Source of the DNA: Micromonospora radicis | Lineage (GTDB): Bacteria; Actinomycetota; Actinomycetes; Mycobacteriales; Micromonosporaceae | DNA length: 64,000 bases | Direction of reading: 5' to 3' | Assembly (NCBI RefSeq): GCF_003583405.1 | Contig: NZ_QXEC01000013.1 | Span: 1-64,000 of the forward strand | Shown: one piece after another, positions 9,368-18,488 of the stretch | Layout: the number at the start of each line of letters is the position of its first letter | Position numbering within the stretch: position 1 is the first letter of the stretch | The notes under the pieces: generated by a model | Told to the model about the DNA's origin: nothing | Databases searched by the model: none | What the model saw: only the letters and a program-made list of their open reading frames with translations | Program-made: the position numbers and the translations under genes

Positions 9368-10384
9368 TCAGCGGCTGCCGTCCCCGACGATGGCGGCCGG
9401 TAGGGGAGCGTCGGCGCGGAGCAACCCCTCGGCCACCAGCTCCGCCCAGAACTGCGGCGGCGGGGGCGTGGCGGTCAGTAGCGCGGCGTTGCGGCGTACC
9501 TGCTCCGGGTGGTCGGCGCCGACCACCACGGCGGCGACCGCCGGATGCGCGGCGGCGAAGGCCAGCGCCGCCGCCGGCAGCGACGTGTCGTGTCGGGCGC
9601 AGACCTCGACGATCGCGTGGACCCGGGCGAGTACCGACTGCGGCACGTGCGCGTACTCGTAGCGCAGTCCGGCGTGCGGCCGGGGCACGGCCAGCAGGCC
9701 GCTGTTGAACACACCGGCGTTGAGCACCGACACCCCACGCCGCTGGCAGTCCGGCAGCAACTCGTCCAGCGCCGGCTGTTCCAGCAGGGTGTACCGGCCG
9801 GCGATCATGATCGCGTCGATGTCGGTGTCGGTGACGAAGCGGTGCAGCACGGGCCAGTGCTTCGAGCCGACCCCGATCGCGCCGACGACGCCCTGGGCCC
9901 GCAGCTCGTGCAGGGCCGGGTAGGCCTGGGCCAGGGCCTGCGCCTGGTGGTCCTCCGGATCGTGGATCAACACCAGGTCGACGCGGTCCACGCCGAGCCG
10001 GTCCAGGCTCGACTCCAGGCAGCGGTGCGTCCCGTCGGCGCTGAAGTCCCACACCCGCCGGTGGTCGGCCGGGACGTGGAAACCCTCCGGGTCGCGTCGG
10101 TGCGACCCGGACCGTACCGGTACCAGCCGCCGTCCCACCTTGGTGCTGATCGCGTACGCCTCGCGGGGCAGCGTACGCAGCGCGGCGCCGAGCCGGCGCT
10201 CGGAGAGCCCGAGCCCGTAGTGCGGTGCGGTGTCGAAGTACCGGACACCGCACTCCCAGGCCGCCCGTACCGTGTCGGTGGCCTCGGCGTCGTCGATCGC
10301 GGCCCAGAGGTTGCCCAACTGGGCGCAGCCCAGACCGAGGCGGCTGACGGTCGCCGCCGACCGACCCAGGCGCACGCCGGTCAT
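9368..10384 (-). CDS. Aldo/keto reductase, L-fucose (D-threo-aldose) 1-dehydrogenase-like
   Basis: 338 residues with the AKR barrel motifs: FDTAPHYG (catalytic D and Y), STKVGR (lysine) and LVLIHDPEDH (histidine). The stretch between KVGR and the histidine, including GFHVPADHRRVWDFSADG, is typical of D-threo-aldose 1-dehydrogenases (EC 1.1.1.122). These oxidise L-fucose and related sugars to lactones using NAD(P). It is the last gene of a three-gene operon, and its ATG overlaps the SDR stop by four bases. Operon company supports a sugar-oxidation role. The exact sugar (L-fucose, L-galactose or D-arabinose) cannot be read from sequence. Confidence 0.82.
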   Translation of the reverse strand: MTGVRLGRSAATVSRLGLGCAQLGNLWAAIDDAEATDTVRAAWECGVRYFDTAPHYGLGLSERRLGAALRTLPREAYAISTKVGRRLVPVRSGSHRRDPEGFHVPADHRRVWDFSADGTHRCLESSLDRLGVDRVDLVLIHDPEDHQAQALAQAYPALHELRAQGVVGAIGVGSKHWPVLHRFVTDTDIDAIMIAGRYTLLEQPALDELLPDCQRRGVSVLNAGVFNSGLLAVPRPHAGLRYEYAHVPQSVLARVHAIVEVCARHDTSLPAAALAFAAAHPAVAAVVVGADHPEQVRRNAALLTATPPPPQFWAELVAEGLLRADAPLPAAIVGDGSR

Positions 10385-11145
10385 GTCGCGCCGGCGGGCA
10401 GCCGCAGCCCGTGCATGCCGCCGTCGACGGCGAGCACGCTGCCGGTGGTCGAGCCGGCCAGCGGACCGGCCAGGTAGGCGACGGCGGCAGCCACCTCCTG
10501 CGGGGTGGTGAGCCGGCCGGTGGGCTGCCGGGCCCGCAGCGCGGCCAACTCGGCTGCCGGGTCCGCGGCGGCGGCCAGCAGCCGGCGTACCCACGGGGTG
10601 TCGGCCGTACCCGGGTTGACGCAGTTGACCCGGATGCCCGCCGACACGTAGTCGGCGGCCATCGCCAGGGTGAGCGCCTGGACGGCGCCCTTGCTGGCGC
10701 TGTAGAGCGCCCGTTGCGGCAACCCGAGCCAGGCGGCGATCGAACCGATGTTGACGACGGCGGCGTGCGACGACGCCCGCAGGTACGGCAGCGCGGCCCG
10801 GGTGACCCGGACGATGCCGACCACGTTGACGTCGAGCACCCGGTGCCACTCGTCGTCGTCGTTGCTCTCGATGGTGCCGAGCGCACCGACGGCGGCGTTG
10901 TTGACCAGGACGTCGAGGCCGCCGAACGCGTCGTGGGCGGCGGCGATCGCGGCCCGCACCGACGCGTCGTCGGCCACGTCGGCCGCCAGGCCGAGCAACG
11001 GCTCCGGTACCTCAGGGTTGACGTCCAGGCAGGCGACCCGCGCGCCCCGCTCGGCGAGCAGGGTGGCGGTGGCCAGGCCGATGCCGGAGGCGCCGCCGGT
11101 GACCACCGCCGTCAGACCGGTGAACTCCCGCCCGCCGCCGCTCAT
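10381..11145 (-). CDS. SDR-family dehydrogenase, probable 2-keto-3-deoxy-L-fuconate dehydrogenase type
   Basis: 254 residues, a classical short-chain dehydrogenase. It has the nucleotide-binding TGGASGIG at 17-24, an acidic residue (LDVN) after the second strand favouring NAD, the NNAA motif, a catalytic serine in NIGSIAAW, YSASK with the Tyr-Lys pair, and the PG motif in VNPGTADTPW. In the L-fucose catabolic pathway of Xanthomonas and similar bacteria, an SDR oxidises 2-keto-3-deoxy-L-fuconate before an FAH-family hydrolase acts. The same partners overlap it here by four bases on each side. SDR substrates are not readable from sequence, so the specific assignment is contextual. Confidence 0.8.
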   Translation of the reverse strand: MSGGGREFTGLTAVVTGGASGIGLATATLLAERGARVACLDVNPEVPEPLLGLAADVADDASVRAAIAAAHDAFGGLDVLVNNAAVGALGTIESNDDDEWHRVLDVNVVGIVRVTRAALPYLRASSHAAVVNIGSIAAWLGLPQRALYSASKGAVQALTLAMAADYVSAGIRVNCVNPGTADTPWVRRLLAAAADPAAELAALRARQPTGRLTTPQEVAAAVAYLAGPLAGSTTGSVLAVDGGMHGLRLPAGAT

Positions 11146-11990
11146 GCCGGCGCCAGCGTCTGCCGCTGCCGACCCAGGCCGTCGATCTCCAACTCGACCA
11201 CGTCCCCGGCGGCCAGGTACGGCTTGGGCTCCGGCAGCCCGAGCGCGACGCCGGCCGGAGTGCCGGTGTTGATGACGTCACCGGGGTAGAGCACCATGAA
11301 CTGACTCAGGTAGCGCACCACCTCCACCACCGGGAAGATCATGTCCTTGGTGCTGCCGTCCTGGCGCAGCACGCCGTTGACCCACAGCCGTAGCCGCAGA
11401 TCCTGCGGGTCCGGTATCTCGTCGGCGGTCACCAGCCACGGGCCGAACGGGTTGAACGTCTCGCACGACTTGCCCTTGTCCCACTGGCCGCCGCGTTCCA
11501 GCTGGAACTCCCGCTCGGAGACGTCGTGGGAGATGGCGTATCCGGCGATGCAGTCCCGTGCGGCCTGCGTCGACGGCAGGTAGCGTGCCTGGCGGCCGAT
11601 GACGACGGCCAGTTCCACCTCCCAGTCCGTCTTGGTGCTGCCGCGGGGCACCAGCACGGCGTCGTCGGGGCCGACCACAGTGTCCGCTGCCTTCAGGAAG
11701 ACCACCGGCTCGGCGGGCAGCGCCGCCCCGGTCTCGGCGGCGTGGTCGCGGTAGTTGAGGCCGACGCAGACGATCTTGCCCGGGCGCAGCGGGGGACCGG
11801 TCCGCAGCCCGGTGTCGTCGAGCACCGGCAGGTCGTCCGGGTGCACCGCGGCCAACCGGGCGAGTCCGTCGGCCGCCAGGAACGCGGCGTCCAGGTCGTC
11901 GACCACGGTACGCAGGTCACGCAGCCGTCCGGTGTCGTCGAGCAGCGCCGGGAACTCCCGTCCCGGCGGGCCCACCCGCAGCAGCTTCAC
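11142..11990 (-). CDS. Fumarylacetoacetate hydrolase family protein, 2,4-diketo-3-deoxy-L-fuconate hydrolase-like
   Basis: 282 residues with the FAH fold: the catalytic domain opens with KIVCVGLNYRDHAAE, the metal-binding acidic pair lies in DWEVELAVVIG, and GDVINTGTPAGVALG is the conserved loop near the end. I chose the GTG at 11988-11990 (VKLLRVG) because the family begins with this strand and a G-rich site precedes it; the frame remains open further upstream without homology. It is the first gene of the operon and would cleave a diketo-deoxy sugar acid into pyruvate or lactate plus a hydroxy acid. The L-fuconate dehydratase step is not encoded in the window. Confidence 0.82.
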   Translation of the reverse strand: MKLLRVGPPGREFPALLDDTGRLRDLRTVVDDLDAAFLAADGLARLAAVHPDDLPVLDDTGLRTGPPLRPGKIVCVGLNYRDHAAETGAALPAEPVVFLKAADTVVGPDDAVLVPRGSTKTDWEVELAVVIGRQARYLPSTQAARDCIAGYAISHDVSEREFQLERGGQWDKGKSCETFNPFGPWLVTADEIPDPQDLRLRLWVNGVLRQDGSTKDMIFPVVEVVRYLSQFMVLYPGDVINTGTPAGVALGLPEPKPYLAAGDVVELEIDGLGRQRQTLAPA

Positions 11991-12027
11991 CCGTCGCCCC
12001 CAGACATCACGTCGCAATGAGTCGGCA

Positions 12028-12042
12028 ATACATCCGATGTCT
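12028..12042. promoter_or_regulatory. Palindromic operator candidate upstream of the sugar-oxidation operon
   Basis: The palindrome ACATC-C-GATGT (12030-12040) inside ATACATCCGATGTCT sits 38 bp upstream of the FAH start, in an otherwise GC-rich gap. A 15-base relative with 12 matches, ATACATCTGATGATT, occurs in front of the GH2 gene at 49009. It is likely a transcription-factor site; the factor is not identified. Confidence 0.45.
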
Positions 12043-12166
12043 ACCAGGTGATCGTGATGGCTCACAAGGCCGGCGGCCGGTCCTGGCCGGACCACGACCG
12101 GGCAGACATCGGACCGGCTCGTCCGGCAGCCGGCGGGCGGCGCGGGTCGCCTTGTCGTCGTCTGCC

Positions 12167-12814
12167 ATGCTCTGGGCCGTGACGACCGGCCACCCCCGAT
12201 CCCACCGTCGTAGCCGCCACCGTCTACCGCGCCTGCTGCTCGCCGTCGGCCTGGTGGCCGCGCTCGCCGCCGCTGCCGTGCTGGTGGTGCCGTACCTGCT
12301 GCCGCCGGGCCCGCGTCCGCTGTTCCAGCTCCCCGTGGCCTGCGGCGAGACCTGGCAGGCGGGCACCTATCCCGGCCACGACGACTACGACGTGGACTTC
12401 TTCCCGATCGAGGGAGAGTCGTGGGGGCGGCCGGTGCTCGCCTCCTACGAGGGCACGGTCACCGTGGCGGGGATCAACGGGACGCTCGGCGGCCGTACCC
12501 CCGATGACCCGGACGGCCCCCGGGGTCGGGGCGGCGGCTACTGGGTCAAGATCGACCACGGCGGTCGCTGGGAGACGCAGTACCTGCACCTGCTCGAACC
12601 GCCGCTGGTGCGGGTGGGGCAGCGGGTCGCCCAGGGCGAGCAGATCGGGCGCCTGGGCAGCACCGGCAACTCCGGCGCGCCGCACCTGCACTACGAGCAG
12701 CGCCGGGGCTGGGAGAAGGTCGAGGCCTGGTTCGACGGCCAGCCGTCGGGCATCACCCACGACGACTTCGAGTACACCGTGCGGCTGACCAGCAACAACT
12801 GCGTCAGCGGATAG
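12167..12814 (+). CDS. M23-family (LytM) metallopeptidase, membrane anchored
   Basis: 215 residues. After a basic N-terminus a single hydrophobic segment (about 24-46) anchors or exports the protein. The domain then carries the M23 signatures: H-x(n)-D (GHDDYDVDF), a long glycine-rich loop, and GSTGNSGAPHLHYE with the HLH zinc ligands. M23 enzymes cut peptidoglycan cross-bridges, or act as inactive adaptors. Both metal-binding motifs are present here, so it may be active. The start is uncertain: ATG 12167 is used, and GTG 12179 is equally possible. It is divergent from the FAH operon and has no obvious partner. Confidence 0.78.
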   Translation: MLWAVTTGHPRSHRRSRHRLPRLLLAVGLVAALAAAAVLVVPYLLPPGPRPLFQLPVACGETWQAGTYPGHDDYDVDFFPIEGESWGRPVLASYEGTVTVAGINGTLGGRTPDDPDGPRGRGGGYWVKIDHGGRWETQYLHLLEPPLVRVGQRVAQGEQIGRLGSTGNSGAPHLHYEQRRGWEKVEAWFDGQPSGITHDDFEYTVRLTSNNCVSG

Positions 12815-12979
12815 GCCGGCGGCGACGCGGCCGACCCGATGCCGTACCCCGGCGATGCAGTGTGCGGCATTGCGGCGGGCGGCTCGCCCTCCGCCGGGCC
12901 GCCCTCCGCCGGACTGCCGGCTGCCGGGTTTGCGGTTAACGTGGGCTCAGGCAACGGCCGGAAGGATCCAGGGAGGACC

Positions 12980-14515
12980 ATGTCCAGCACCAGATTCGGG
13001 TTGGCCGGCGCGACGCTCGCGCTGCTGCTCACGGCGGTCGCCGGCTGCAGCGCGGGTGAGGGCGTCGAGGTGGACGGAGCCGACGGCGGGGCCGCCGGTG
13101 GGGTCCTCAACGCCGCCATCGGCGGCGAGCCCGACCAACTCGACCCGCACAAGACCTCGGCCTACTACAGCTTCCAGGTGTTGGAGAACGTGTTCGACAC
13201 CCTCGTCGAACCGGACGCGAACCTGGAGATGAAGCCGTCCCTGGCCACCGACTGGACCACCAGCGACGACCAGCTGACCTGGACCTTCACCCTCCGCGAG
13301 GGGGTGAAGTTCGCCGATGGGTCGCCGCTGACCGCCGAGGACGTCGTCTACTCCTACCAGCGGATCATCGACGAGCAGCTGAACACCGCGTACAAGTTCG
13401 GCACCGTCGAGTCGATCACCGCGCCCGAACCGACCACCGTGGTCGTCAAGCTGAGCGCGCCCACCCCGAACCTGCTGGCCAATCTCGGCGGCTTCAAGGG
13501 CGTGGCGATCGTGCAGAAGGCCAACGTCGAGTCCGGCGAGATCACCACCAGGCCGGTCGGCAGCGGCCCGTTCGCCGTCGCCGGCTACACCTCCGGCGAC
13601 AACATCCAGCTGGTTCGCAACGACAACTACTGGGGCGAGAAACCGAAGCTCGACGGGGTGCGGTTCACCTTCGTCAGCGACCCCACGGTGGCCCTGCAGA
13701 ACCTGCGCGGCGGTGAGGTGCAGTGGACCGACAACCTGCCGCCGCAGCAGGTGCCCGCCCTGCGTGACGCCGACGACCCGACTGTGCAGTCGGTGCCGTC
13801 GACCGACTACTGGTACCTGGCCCTCAACCAGGCCCGCAAGCCCTACGACGACGTCAACGTGCGGCGGGCGATCGCCTTCGCGCTGGACCGGGAAGCGATC
13901 ACCCGGGCCGCCAAGTTCGGGCTGGCCACGGTCAACCAGGCCGCCATCCCGCAGAACAGCGCCTTCTACTACGAGTACGCGCCGTACTCCCACGACCCCA
14001 ACCAGGCCCGGCAACTGCTCGACCGGGCCGGGGTCGGCGACCTGACGATGGACCTGATGGTCACCAGCGAGTACCCCGAGACGGTCACCGCCGCGCAGGT
14101 CATCGCCGCACAGCTGGAGGGCATCGGCGTCACCGTCCGGATCCGCACCCTGGACTTCGCGCAGTGGCTCGACGAACAGGGCAACGGCAACTTCGACTCG
14201 TTCATGCTCGGCTGGCTGGGCAACATCGACCCGGACGAGTTCTACTACGCCCAGCACCACAGCGGCGGCACGTTCAACTTCCACAAGTACCGCAACCCCG
14301 CCGTGGACCAGCTGCTCGACCGGGCCCGTACGGAGACCGACCAGGCCGCGCGCAAGCAGCAGTACGAGCAGGTCGCGAAGCAGATCGTCGACGACGCCAG
14401 CTACATCTACCTCTACAACCCCGACGTCGCGCAGGGCTGGTCGACGAAGGTGTCCGGCTACGAGGTACGCACCGACCGGGCGATCCGCTTCCGCGACGTG
14501 TCCCTCGCCAGGTGA
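12980..14515 (+). CDS. Peptide/nickel-type ABC transporter substrate-binding lipoprotein (SBP family 5)
   Basis: 511 residues with a lipoprotein signal (TAVAGCSAG lipobox, lipidated Cys about 20 residues in) and the family-5 core (GGEPDQLDPHKT, LREGVKFADGSPLTAEDVVYS, VGSGPF, NDNYWGEKP). The ATG at 12980 follows GGGAGGA. It captures an oligopeptide or similar ligand outside the membrane and delivers it to the permeases encoded just downstream (18 bp gap, then overlapping genes). The family binds very varied ligands, so the substrate is undetermined. A short direct repeat of GCCCTCCGCCGG precedes the gene. Confidence 0.9.
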   Translation: MSSTRFGLAGATLALLLTAVAGCSAGEGVEVDGADGGAAGGVLNAAIGGEPDQLDPHKTSAYYSFQVLENVFDTLVEPDANLEMKPSLATDWTTSDDQLTWTFTLREGVKFADGSPLTAEDVVYSYQRIIDEQLNTAYKFGTVESITAPEPTTVVVKLSAPTPNLLANLGGFKGVAIVQKANVESGEITTRPVGSGPFAVAGYTSGDNIQLVRNDNYWGEKPKLDGVRFTFVSDPTVALQNLRGGEVQWTDNLPPQQVPALRDADDPTVQSVPSTDYWYLALNQARKPYDDVNVRRAIAFALDREAITRAAKFGLATVNQAAIPQNSAFYYEYAPYSHDPNQARQLLDRAGVGDLTMDLMVTSEYPETVTAAQVIAAQLEGIGVTVRIRTLDFAQWLDEQGNGNFDSFMLGWLGNIDPDEFYYAQHHSGGTFNFHKYRNPAVDQLLDRARTETDQAARKQQYEQVAKQIVDDASYIYLYNPDVAQGWSTKVSGYEVRTDRAIRFRDVSLAR

Positions 14516-14533
14516 GCCGGCGGGGGACATCCG

Positions 14534-15478
14534 ATGGCCCGGTTCGTCATCCGGCGGCTGCTGCAGTCCGCCGTCGTGCTGCTCGGCGTGACCCTGGTCG
14601 TGTTCCTGCTGCTGCAACTGGTCCCCGGTGACCCGGTCCGGGTCGCGCTGGGCACCCGGTTCGACCCGCAGACCTATGAGGCGCTGCGGGCTCGGGCCGG
14701 GCTGGACCAGCCACTGGTGGTGCAGTACTTCGACTACCTGCGGCGGGCGTTGACCGGCGACCTCGGGGTCAGCTTCCGCAGCGGCCGCCCGGTCACCTCG
14801 ATCGTGTTGGAGCGGCTGCCCGCGACGCTGTCGCTGGCGGTCACCGCCGTGCTGTTCGCGCTGCTGATCGCCGTACCACTCGGCATTCTCTCGGCCGTGC
14901 GCAGCGGCTCGTTCATCGACCACGCGGCACGGGTGTTCAGCCAGTTCGGGGTCTCGGTGCCCGACTTCTGGATGGGCATCATGGGCATTCTGCTCTTCGC
15001 CGGGGTCCTCGGCTGGCTGCCGCCCTCGGGCTACGTGGCGCTCACCGAGGATCCGGCCAGGTGGGCCTCGCACGTCGCGCTACCGGCAGCCACGGTGGGA
15101 CTGGTCACCGCCGCCATCCTCACCCGCTTCATCCGTTCCTCGATGCTGGAGGTGCTCGCCGAGGACTACGTGCGCACCGCCGAGGCGAAGGGCCTGCGCA
15201 CCCGTACGGTGGTGCGGCGGCACGTGCTGCGCAACGCCCTGATCCCGGTGGTGACCGTGGTCGCCGTGCAACTGGCCAGCCTGCTCGGTGGCGTCATCGT
15301 CATCGAGGTGCTGTTCGCCTGGCCCGGCATCGGTCGGCTCACCTACGACGCGGTCCAGGCCCGGGACTACCCCGTGCTACAGGGGGCCGTACTGCTGGTG
15401 GCCGCCCTGTTCCTGCTGATGAACCTCCTGGTGGACATCCTCTACGCCCGCCTCGACCCGAGGATCACGGTCGAATGA
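14534..15478 (+). CDS. ABC transporter permease, DppB/OppB type
   Basis: 314 residues with six predicted membrane helices and the DppB-type N-terminus (RLLQSAVVLLGVTLVVFLLL, then VPGDPV). The EAA loop reads YVRTAEAKGLRTRTVVRRHVL, the ATPase-docking motif. It is the first of two heteromeric permeases and its stop overlaps the DppC-type gene by four bases. It forms the channel for the ligand of the upstream family-5 binding protein. Confidence 0.92.
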   Translation: MARFVIRRLLQSAVVLLGVTLVVFLLLQLVPGDPVRVALGTRFDPQTYEALRARAGLDQPLVVQYFDYLRRALTGDLGVSFRSGRPVTSIVLERLPATLSLAVTAVLFALLIAVPLGILSAVRSGSFIDHAARVFSQFGVSVPDFWMGIMGILLFAGVLGWLPPSGYVALTEDPARWASHVALPAATVGLVTAAILTRFIRSSMLEVLAEDYVRTAEAKGLRTRTVVRRHVLRNALIPVVTVVAVQLASLLGGVIVIEVLFAWPGIGRLTYDAVQARDYPVLQGAVLLVAALFLLMNLLVDILYARLDPRITVE

Positions 15479-16368
15479 GCGAGACGACCGGGCGCAGCAG
15501 CGAGGGGCAACTACGCCGGACGCTGTCGGCCCTGCGGCACGACCCGCTCGCCTTCACCGGCAGCGCGGTGCTCGTACTGCTGGTCGTGGTGGGTGTCGCC
15601 GGAACGTGGCTGGCGCCCGCCGGCGTCAACGAGGTGGACGTCGACCGGATGCTGCAGGCGCCCAGTTGGGCACACCCGTTCGGCACCGACGAACTCGGCC
15701 GCGACGTACTGAGCCGGGTCATGATCGCGGCCCGGGTCTCGCTCCAGGTCGGTCTGGTCAGCGTCGGCATCGCCCTGACCGTGGGCACCACTCTCGGGCT
15801 GCTCGCCGGCTACTACCGGGGCTGGCTCGACAACGTCCTGATGCGCTGCATGGACGTCCTGTTCGCCTTCCCGGTGCTGCTGCTCGCGGTGGCCATCGTG
15901 GCGGTGCTCGGTCCGGGGCTGCTGACCGCGACGATCGCCGTCGGGGTGGTCTACACCCCGATCTTCGCCCGGGTCACCCGCGCCGGCGTGCTCTCCGTGC
16001 GGGAACAGGTCTTCGTCCGGGCGGCGATCTCCATCGGCGCCTCCGACCTGCGGATCATGCGCCGGCACGTGCTGCCGAACATCGCGGCGCCGCTGATCGT
16101 GCAGACCTCCCTGTCGCTGGCCTTCGCGATCCTGTCCGAGGCGGCCCTGTCCTTCCTCGGTCTCGGCGTGCAGCCGCCGGAACCCGCCTGGGGACGGATG
16201 CTGTACGACGGCCGGGGTTTCGTCACCGAGGCGTGGTGGCTGGGTGTCTTCCCCGGCGCTGCCATCTTCCTCACCGTCCTGGCGTTCAACCTGGTCGGCG
16301 ACGCACTGCGCGACGTGCTCGACCCCCGTCAGCTCACCGTCAGCGAGGCCAGGAGAAGCAGCACATGA
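15475..16368 (+). CDS. ABC transporter permease, DppC/OppC type
   Basis: 297 residues. It opens with a cytoplasmic segment and a first helix (about 26-46), then the DppC signature HPFGTDELGRDVLSRVM, followed by five more helices. The docking loop is around RAAISIGASDLRIMRRHVLP and the LSFLGLG motif lies near the end. ATG 15475 overlaps the previous stop (ATGA). It partners the DppB-type permease in one importer. Confidence 0.92.
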   Translation: MSETTGRSSEGQLRRTLSALRHDPLAFTGSAVLVLLVVVGVAGTWLAPAGVNEVDVDRMLQAPSWAHPFGTDELGRDVLSRVMIAARVSLQVGLVSVGIALTVGTTLGLLAGYYRGWLDNVLMRCMDVLFAFPVLLLAVAIVAVLGPGLLTATIAVGVVYTPIFARVTRAGVLSVREQVFVRAAISIGASDLRIMRRHVLPNIAAPLIVQTSLSLAFAILSEAALSFLGLGVQPPEPAWGRMLYDGRGFVTEAWWLGVFPGAAIFLTVLAFNLVGDALRDVLDPRQLTVSEARRSST

Positions 16369-17354
16369 GCGACTCGCCGGTGTTGGACGTCGAGGGTCTC
16401 GCCGTGACGATCGGTACCCGTCGGGGACCGGCCCGGGCGGTGGCCGGCGTCGACTGGTCCGTCCAGGCCGGACAGACCCTCGCCCTGGTCGGCGAGTCGG
16501 GCAGCGGCAAGAGCATGAGCGTGCTCGCCGCGACCGGCCTGGCACCCCGTACGGCGCGGGTGACCGGGCGGGTCCGGCTGCTCGGCACCGACCTGACCGA
16601 GGTGTCGCCGGAGCGTCGACGCCGGCTACGCGGACGGCACGTCGGCTTCGTCTTCCAGGATCCGATGACTTCGCTCAACCCGGTGCTGACCGTGGGCCGG
16701 CAGGTCAGCGAGGCGGGGGAGGAGCACCTCGGCCTGACCCGCCGCGCCGCCCGCGCCCGCGCCGTCGAACTGCTCGACCTGGTCGGCATCCCCTCGGCCG
16801 CGCAGCGGGTCGACGCCTACCCGCACCAGTTCTCCGGTGGCATGCGCCAGCGGGTGGTGATCGCCATGGCGTTGGCCTGCGAGCCGGATCTGCTGATCGC
16901 CGACGAGCCGACCACCGCCCTGGACGTCACCACCCAGGCCCAGATCGTCGAGTTGGTGGCCGACCTGCAACACCGGCTGGGTACCGCGGTCGTCTGGATC
17001 ACCCACGACCTCGGGGTGGTGGCCGGCATCGCGGACACGGTGGCGGTGATGTACGCCGGCCGGATCGTCGAACAGGGGCCGGTGGACGCGGTCTTCGCCC
17101 ACCCCGCCCACCCGTACACGGTGGCGCTGCTCGCCGCCCGACCCGACCCGGCGGCGCGCGGAGCGGACCTGGTCACCATCCCGGGCGCGCCGCCCAGCCC
17201 GTGGGAGCTGCCGACCGGCTGCGCGTTCTTCCCCCGCTGCCCGGTGCGCGGCGACGCCCGGTGCGAACACGAACTGCCGCCGCTGGTGCCGGTCTCCGGG
17301 CGGCACCAGGTCCGCACCTTCTACCCGCAGGCCACCGACGGGGAGGACCGATGA
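16365..17354 (+). CDS. ABC transporter ATPase, DppD/OppD type
   Basis: 329 residues. Walker A is GESGSGKS, the Q-loop [12 protein letters not shown], the signature FSGGMRQR, Walker B LLIADEPT and the H-loop WITHD. The C-terminal oligopeptide-transporter extension carries a Cys-rich region ([17 protein letters not shown]) that binds an iron-sulfur cluster in some homologues. It has an AGGAGAAG site and an ATGA overlap with the permease. It energises import together with the DppF-type ATPase. Confidence 0.92.
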   Translation: MSDSPVLDVEGLAVTIGTRRGPARAVAGVDWSVQAGQTLALVGESGSGKSMSVLAATGLAPRTARVTGRVRLLGTDLTEVSPERRRRLRGRHVGFVFQDPMTSLNPVLTVGRQVSEAGEEHLGLTRRAARARAVELLDLVGIPSAAQRVDAYPHQFSGGMRQRVVIAMALACEPDLLIADEPTTALDVTTQAQIVELVADLQHRLGTAVVWITHDLGVVAGIADTVAVMYAGRIVEQGPVDAVFAHPAHPYTVALLAARPDPAARGADLVTIPGAPPSPWELPTGCAFFPRCPVRGDARCEHELPPLVPVSGRHQVRTFYPQATDGEDR

Positions 17355-18397
17355 CCGAGTACGCCGCGGTGCCGCGGCAGCGCGAACCGGCCGAGGTGGT
17401 GGCCGAACTCGACCGGTTGAACGTGTGGTTTCCGACCCGGGCCGGTGTGGTCCGCGCCGTGGACGGGGTGTCGCTACGTATCCGCCGGGGCGAGACGCTG
17501 GGCCTGGTCGGTGAGTCCGGTAGCGGGAAGTCCACCGCCGGTCTCGCGCTGCTGCGGCTGGTCGACCCGAGCGCCGGTACGGTACGGGTGGCCGGGCAGG
17601 ACGTGACCCGCTGGTCCCGGCGACGGCTGCGGGCGCTGCGCCGGCGGGTGGCGATGGTGTTCCAGGATCCGCAGGCGTCCCTCGATCCGCGCCGCACCAT
17701 CGGCGCGAGCATCGCCGAGCCGCTGATCGTGCACCGGCTCGTCGACGGTGCCGCCGCCCGGAGACAACGGGTTGCGGAACTGCTGGACCTGGTCGGCCTG
17801 CGTCGCGAGCTGGCCGACCGGCATCCGCACGAACTCTCCGGGGGCCAGCGGCAGCGGGTGGGGATCGCCCGCGCGCTGGCCGGTGAGCCGGATCTGATCG
17901 TCCTGGACGAACCGATCGCCTCGCTGGATCTCAGCGTGCAGGCGCAGATCATGAACCTGCTTCGCCGGTTGCAGCGGGATCTGGGGCTGACCTACCTGTT
18001 CATCGCCCACGACCTCGCCGCCGTGGAGCACATGAGTGACCGGTTGGCGGTGATGTACCTCGGGCGGATCGTGGAGACCGGGACGCCGGCCCAGATCTGG
18101 CGGCGGCCCGCTCATCCGTACACCGCCGCCCTGCTGTCGGCGATTCCGGTGGCCGATCCGCAGGTCGAGCGGCGCCGCCGCCGGATCATCCTGCGTGGCG
18201 ACGTGCCCAGCCCGGTTGATCCGCCGGCCGGGTGCCGGTTCCGTACCCGCTGCCCGCAGGCCCGGGCCGAGTGTGCCGAGACCGACCCGGTGCTCGTCGA
18301 GGTCGACCCGGGGCACCGGGCGGCGTGCCTGTTCGCCGGGGATGCGGTGCGGGCGATGTCGGTCACCGAGCCTCGCCGAGCAGGCGGGTCGGACTAG
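17351..18397 (+). CDS. ABC transporter ATPase, DppF/OppF type
   Basis: 348 residues with Walker [11 protein letters not shown]-loop VFQDPQASLDPR, signature LSGGQRQR, Walker B LIVLDEPIASLD and H-loop IAHD. The C-terminal region has the Cys motif (GCRFRTRCPQARAEC) seen in DppD/DppF proteins. It completes the five-gene importer that begins at 12980. It overlaps dppD by four bases. No terminator-like hairpin is seen after it. Confidence 0.92.
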   Translation: MTEYAAVPRQREPAEVVAELDRLNVWFPTRAGVVRAVDGVSLRIRRGETLGLVGESGSGKSTAGLALLRLVDPSAGTVRVAGQDVTRWSRRRLRALRRRVAMVFQDPQASLDPRRTIGASIAEPLIVHRLVDGAAARRQRVAELLDLVGLRRELADRHPHELSGGQRQRVGIARALAGEPDLIVLDEPIASLDLSVQAQIMNLLRRLQRDLGLTYLFIAHDLAAVEHMSDRLAVMYLGRIVETGTPAQIWRRPAHPYTAALLSAIPVADPQVERRRRRIILRGDVPSPVDPPAGCRFRTRCPQARAECAETDPVLVEVDPGHRAACLFAGDAVRAMSVTEPRRAGGSD

Positions 18398-18444
18398 CCC
18401 GTCGGTCGGTCTGTCTTGACGTGTCGGCCAACGCTGTCCACTAT

Positions 18445-18472
18445 CCCTATATGTTTGATGGAGTATGTAGGG
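18445..18472. promoter_or_regulatory. Imperfect inverted repeat before the Rrf2 gene
   Basis: Arms CCCTATATG and (G)TATGTAGGG flank a short AT-rich centre, 17 bp upstream of the Rrf2 start, in the only AT-rich patch of this gap. Position and symmetry fit an autoregulatory operator overlapping the promoter. TCCCTAT recurs before sbp at 19136. Confidence 0.5.
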
Positions 18473-18488
18473 CATCGGGGGCCTAGTC

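Noticed and set aside
12947-15073. 700-codon minus-strand open frame
   Set aside because: It mirrors the binding-protein and permease genes; the translation is rich in Val, Gly, Asp, Arg and His with no motif, a GC-skew artefact.
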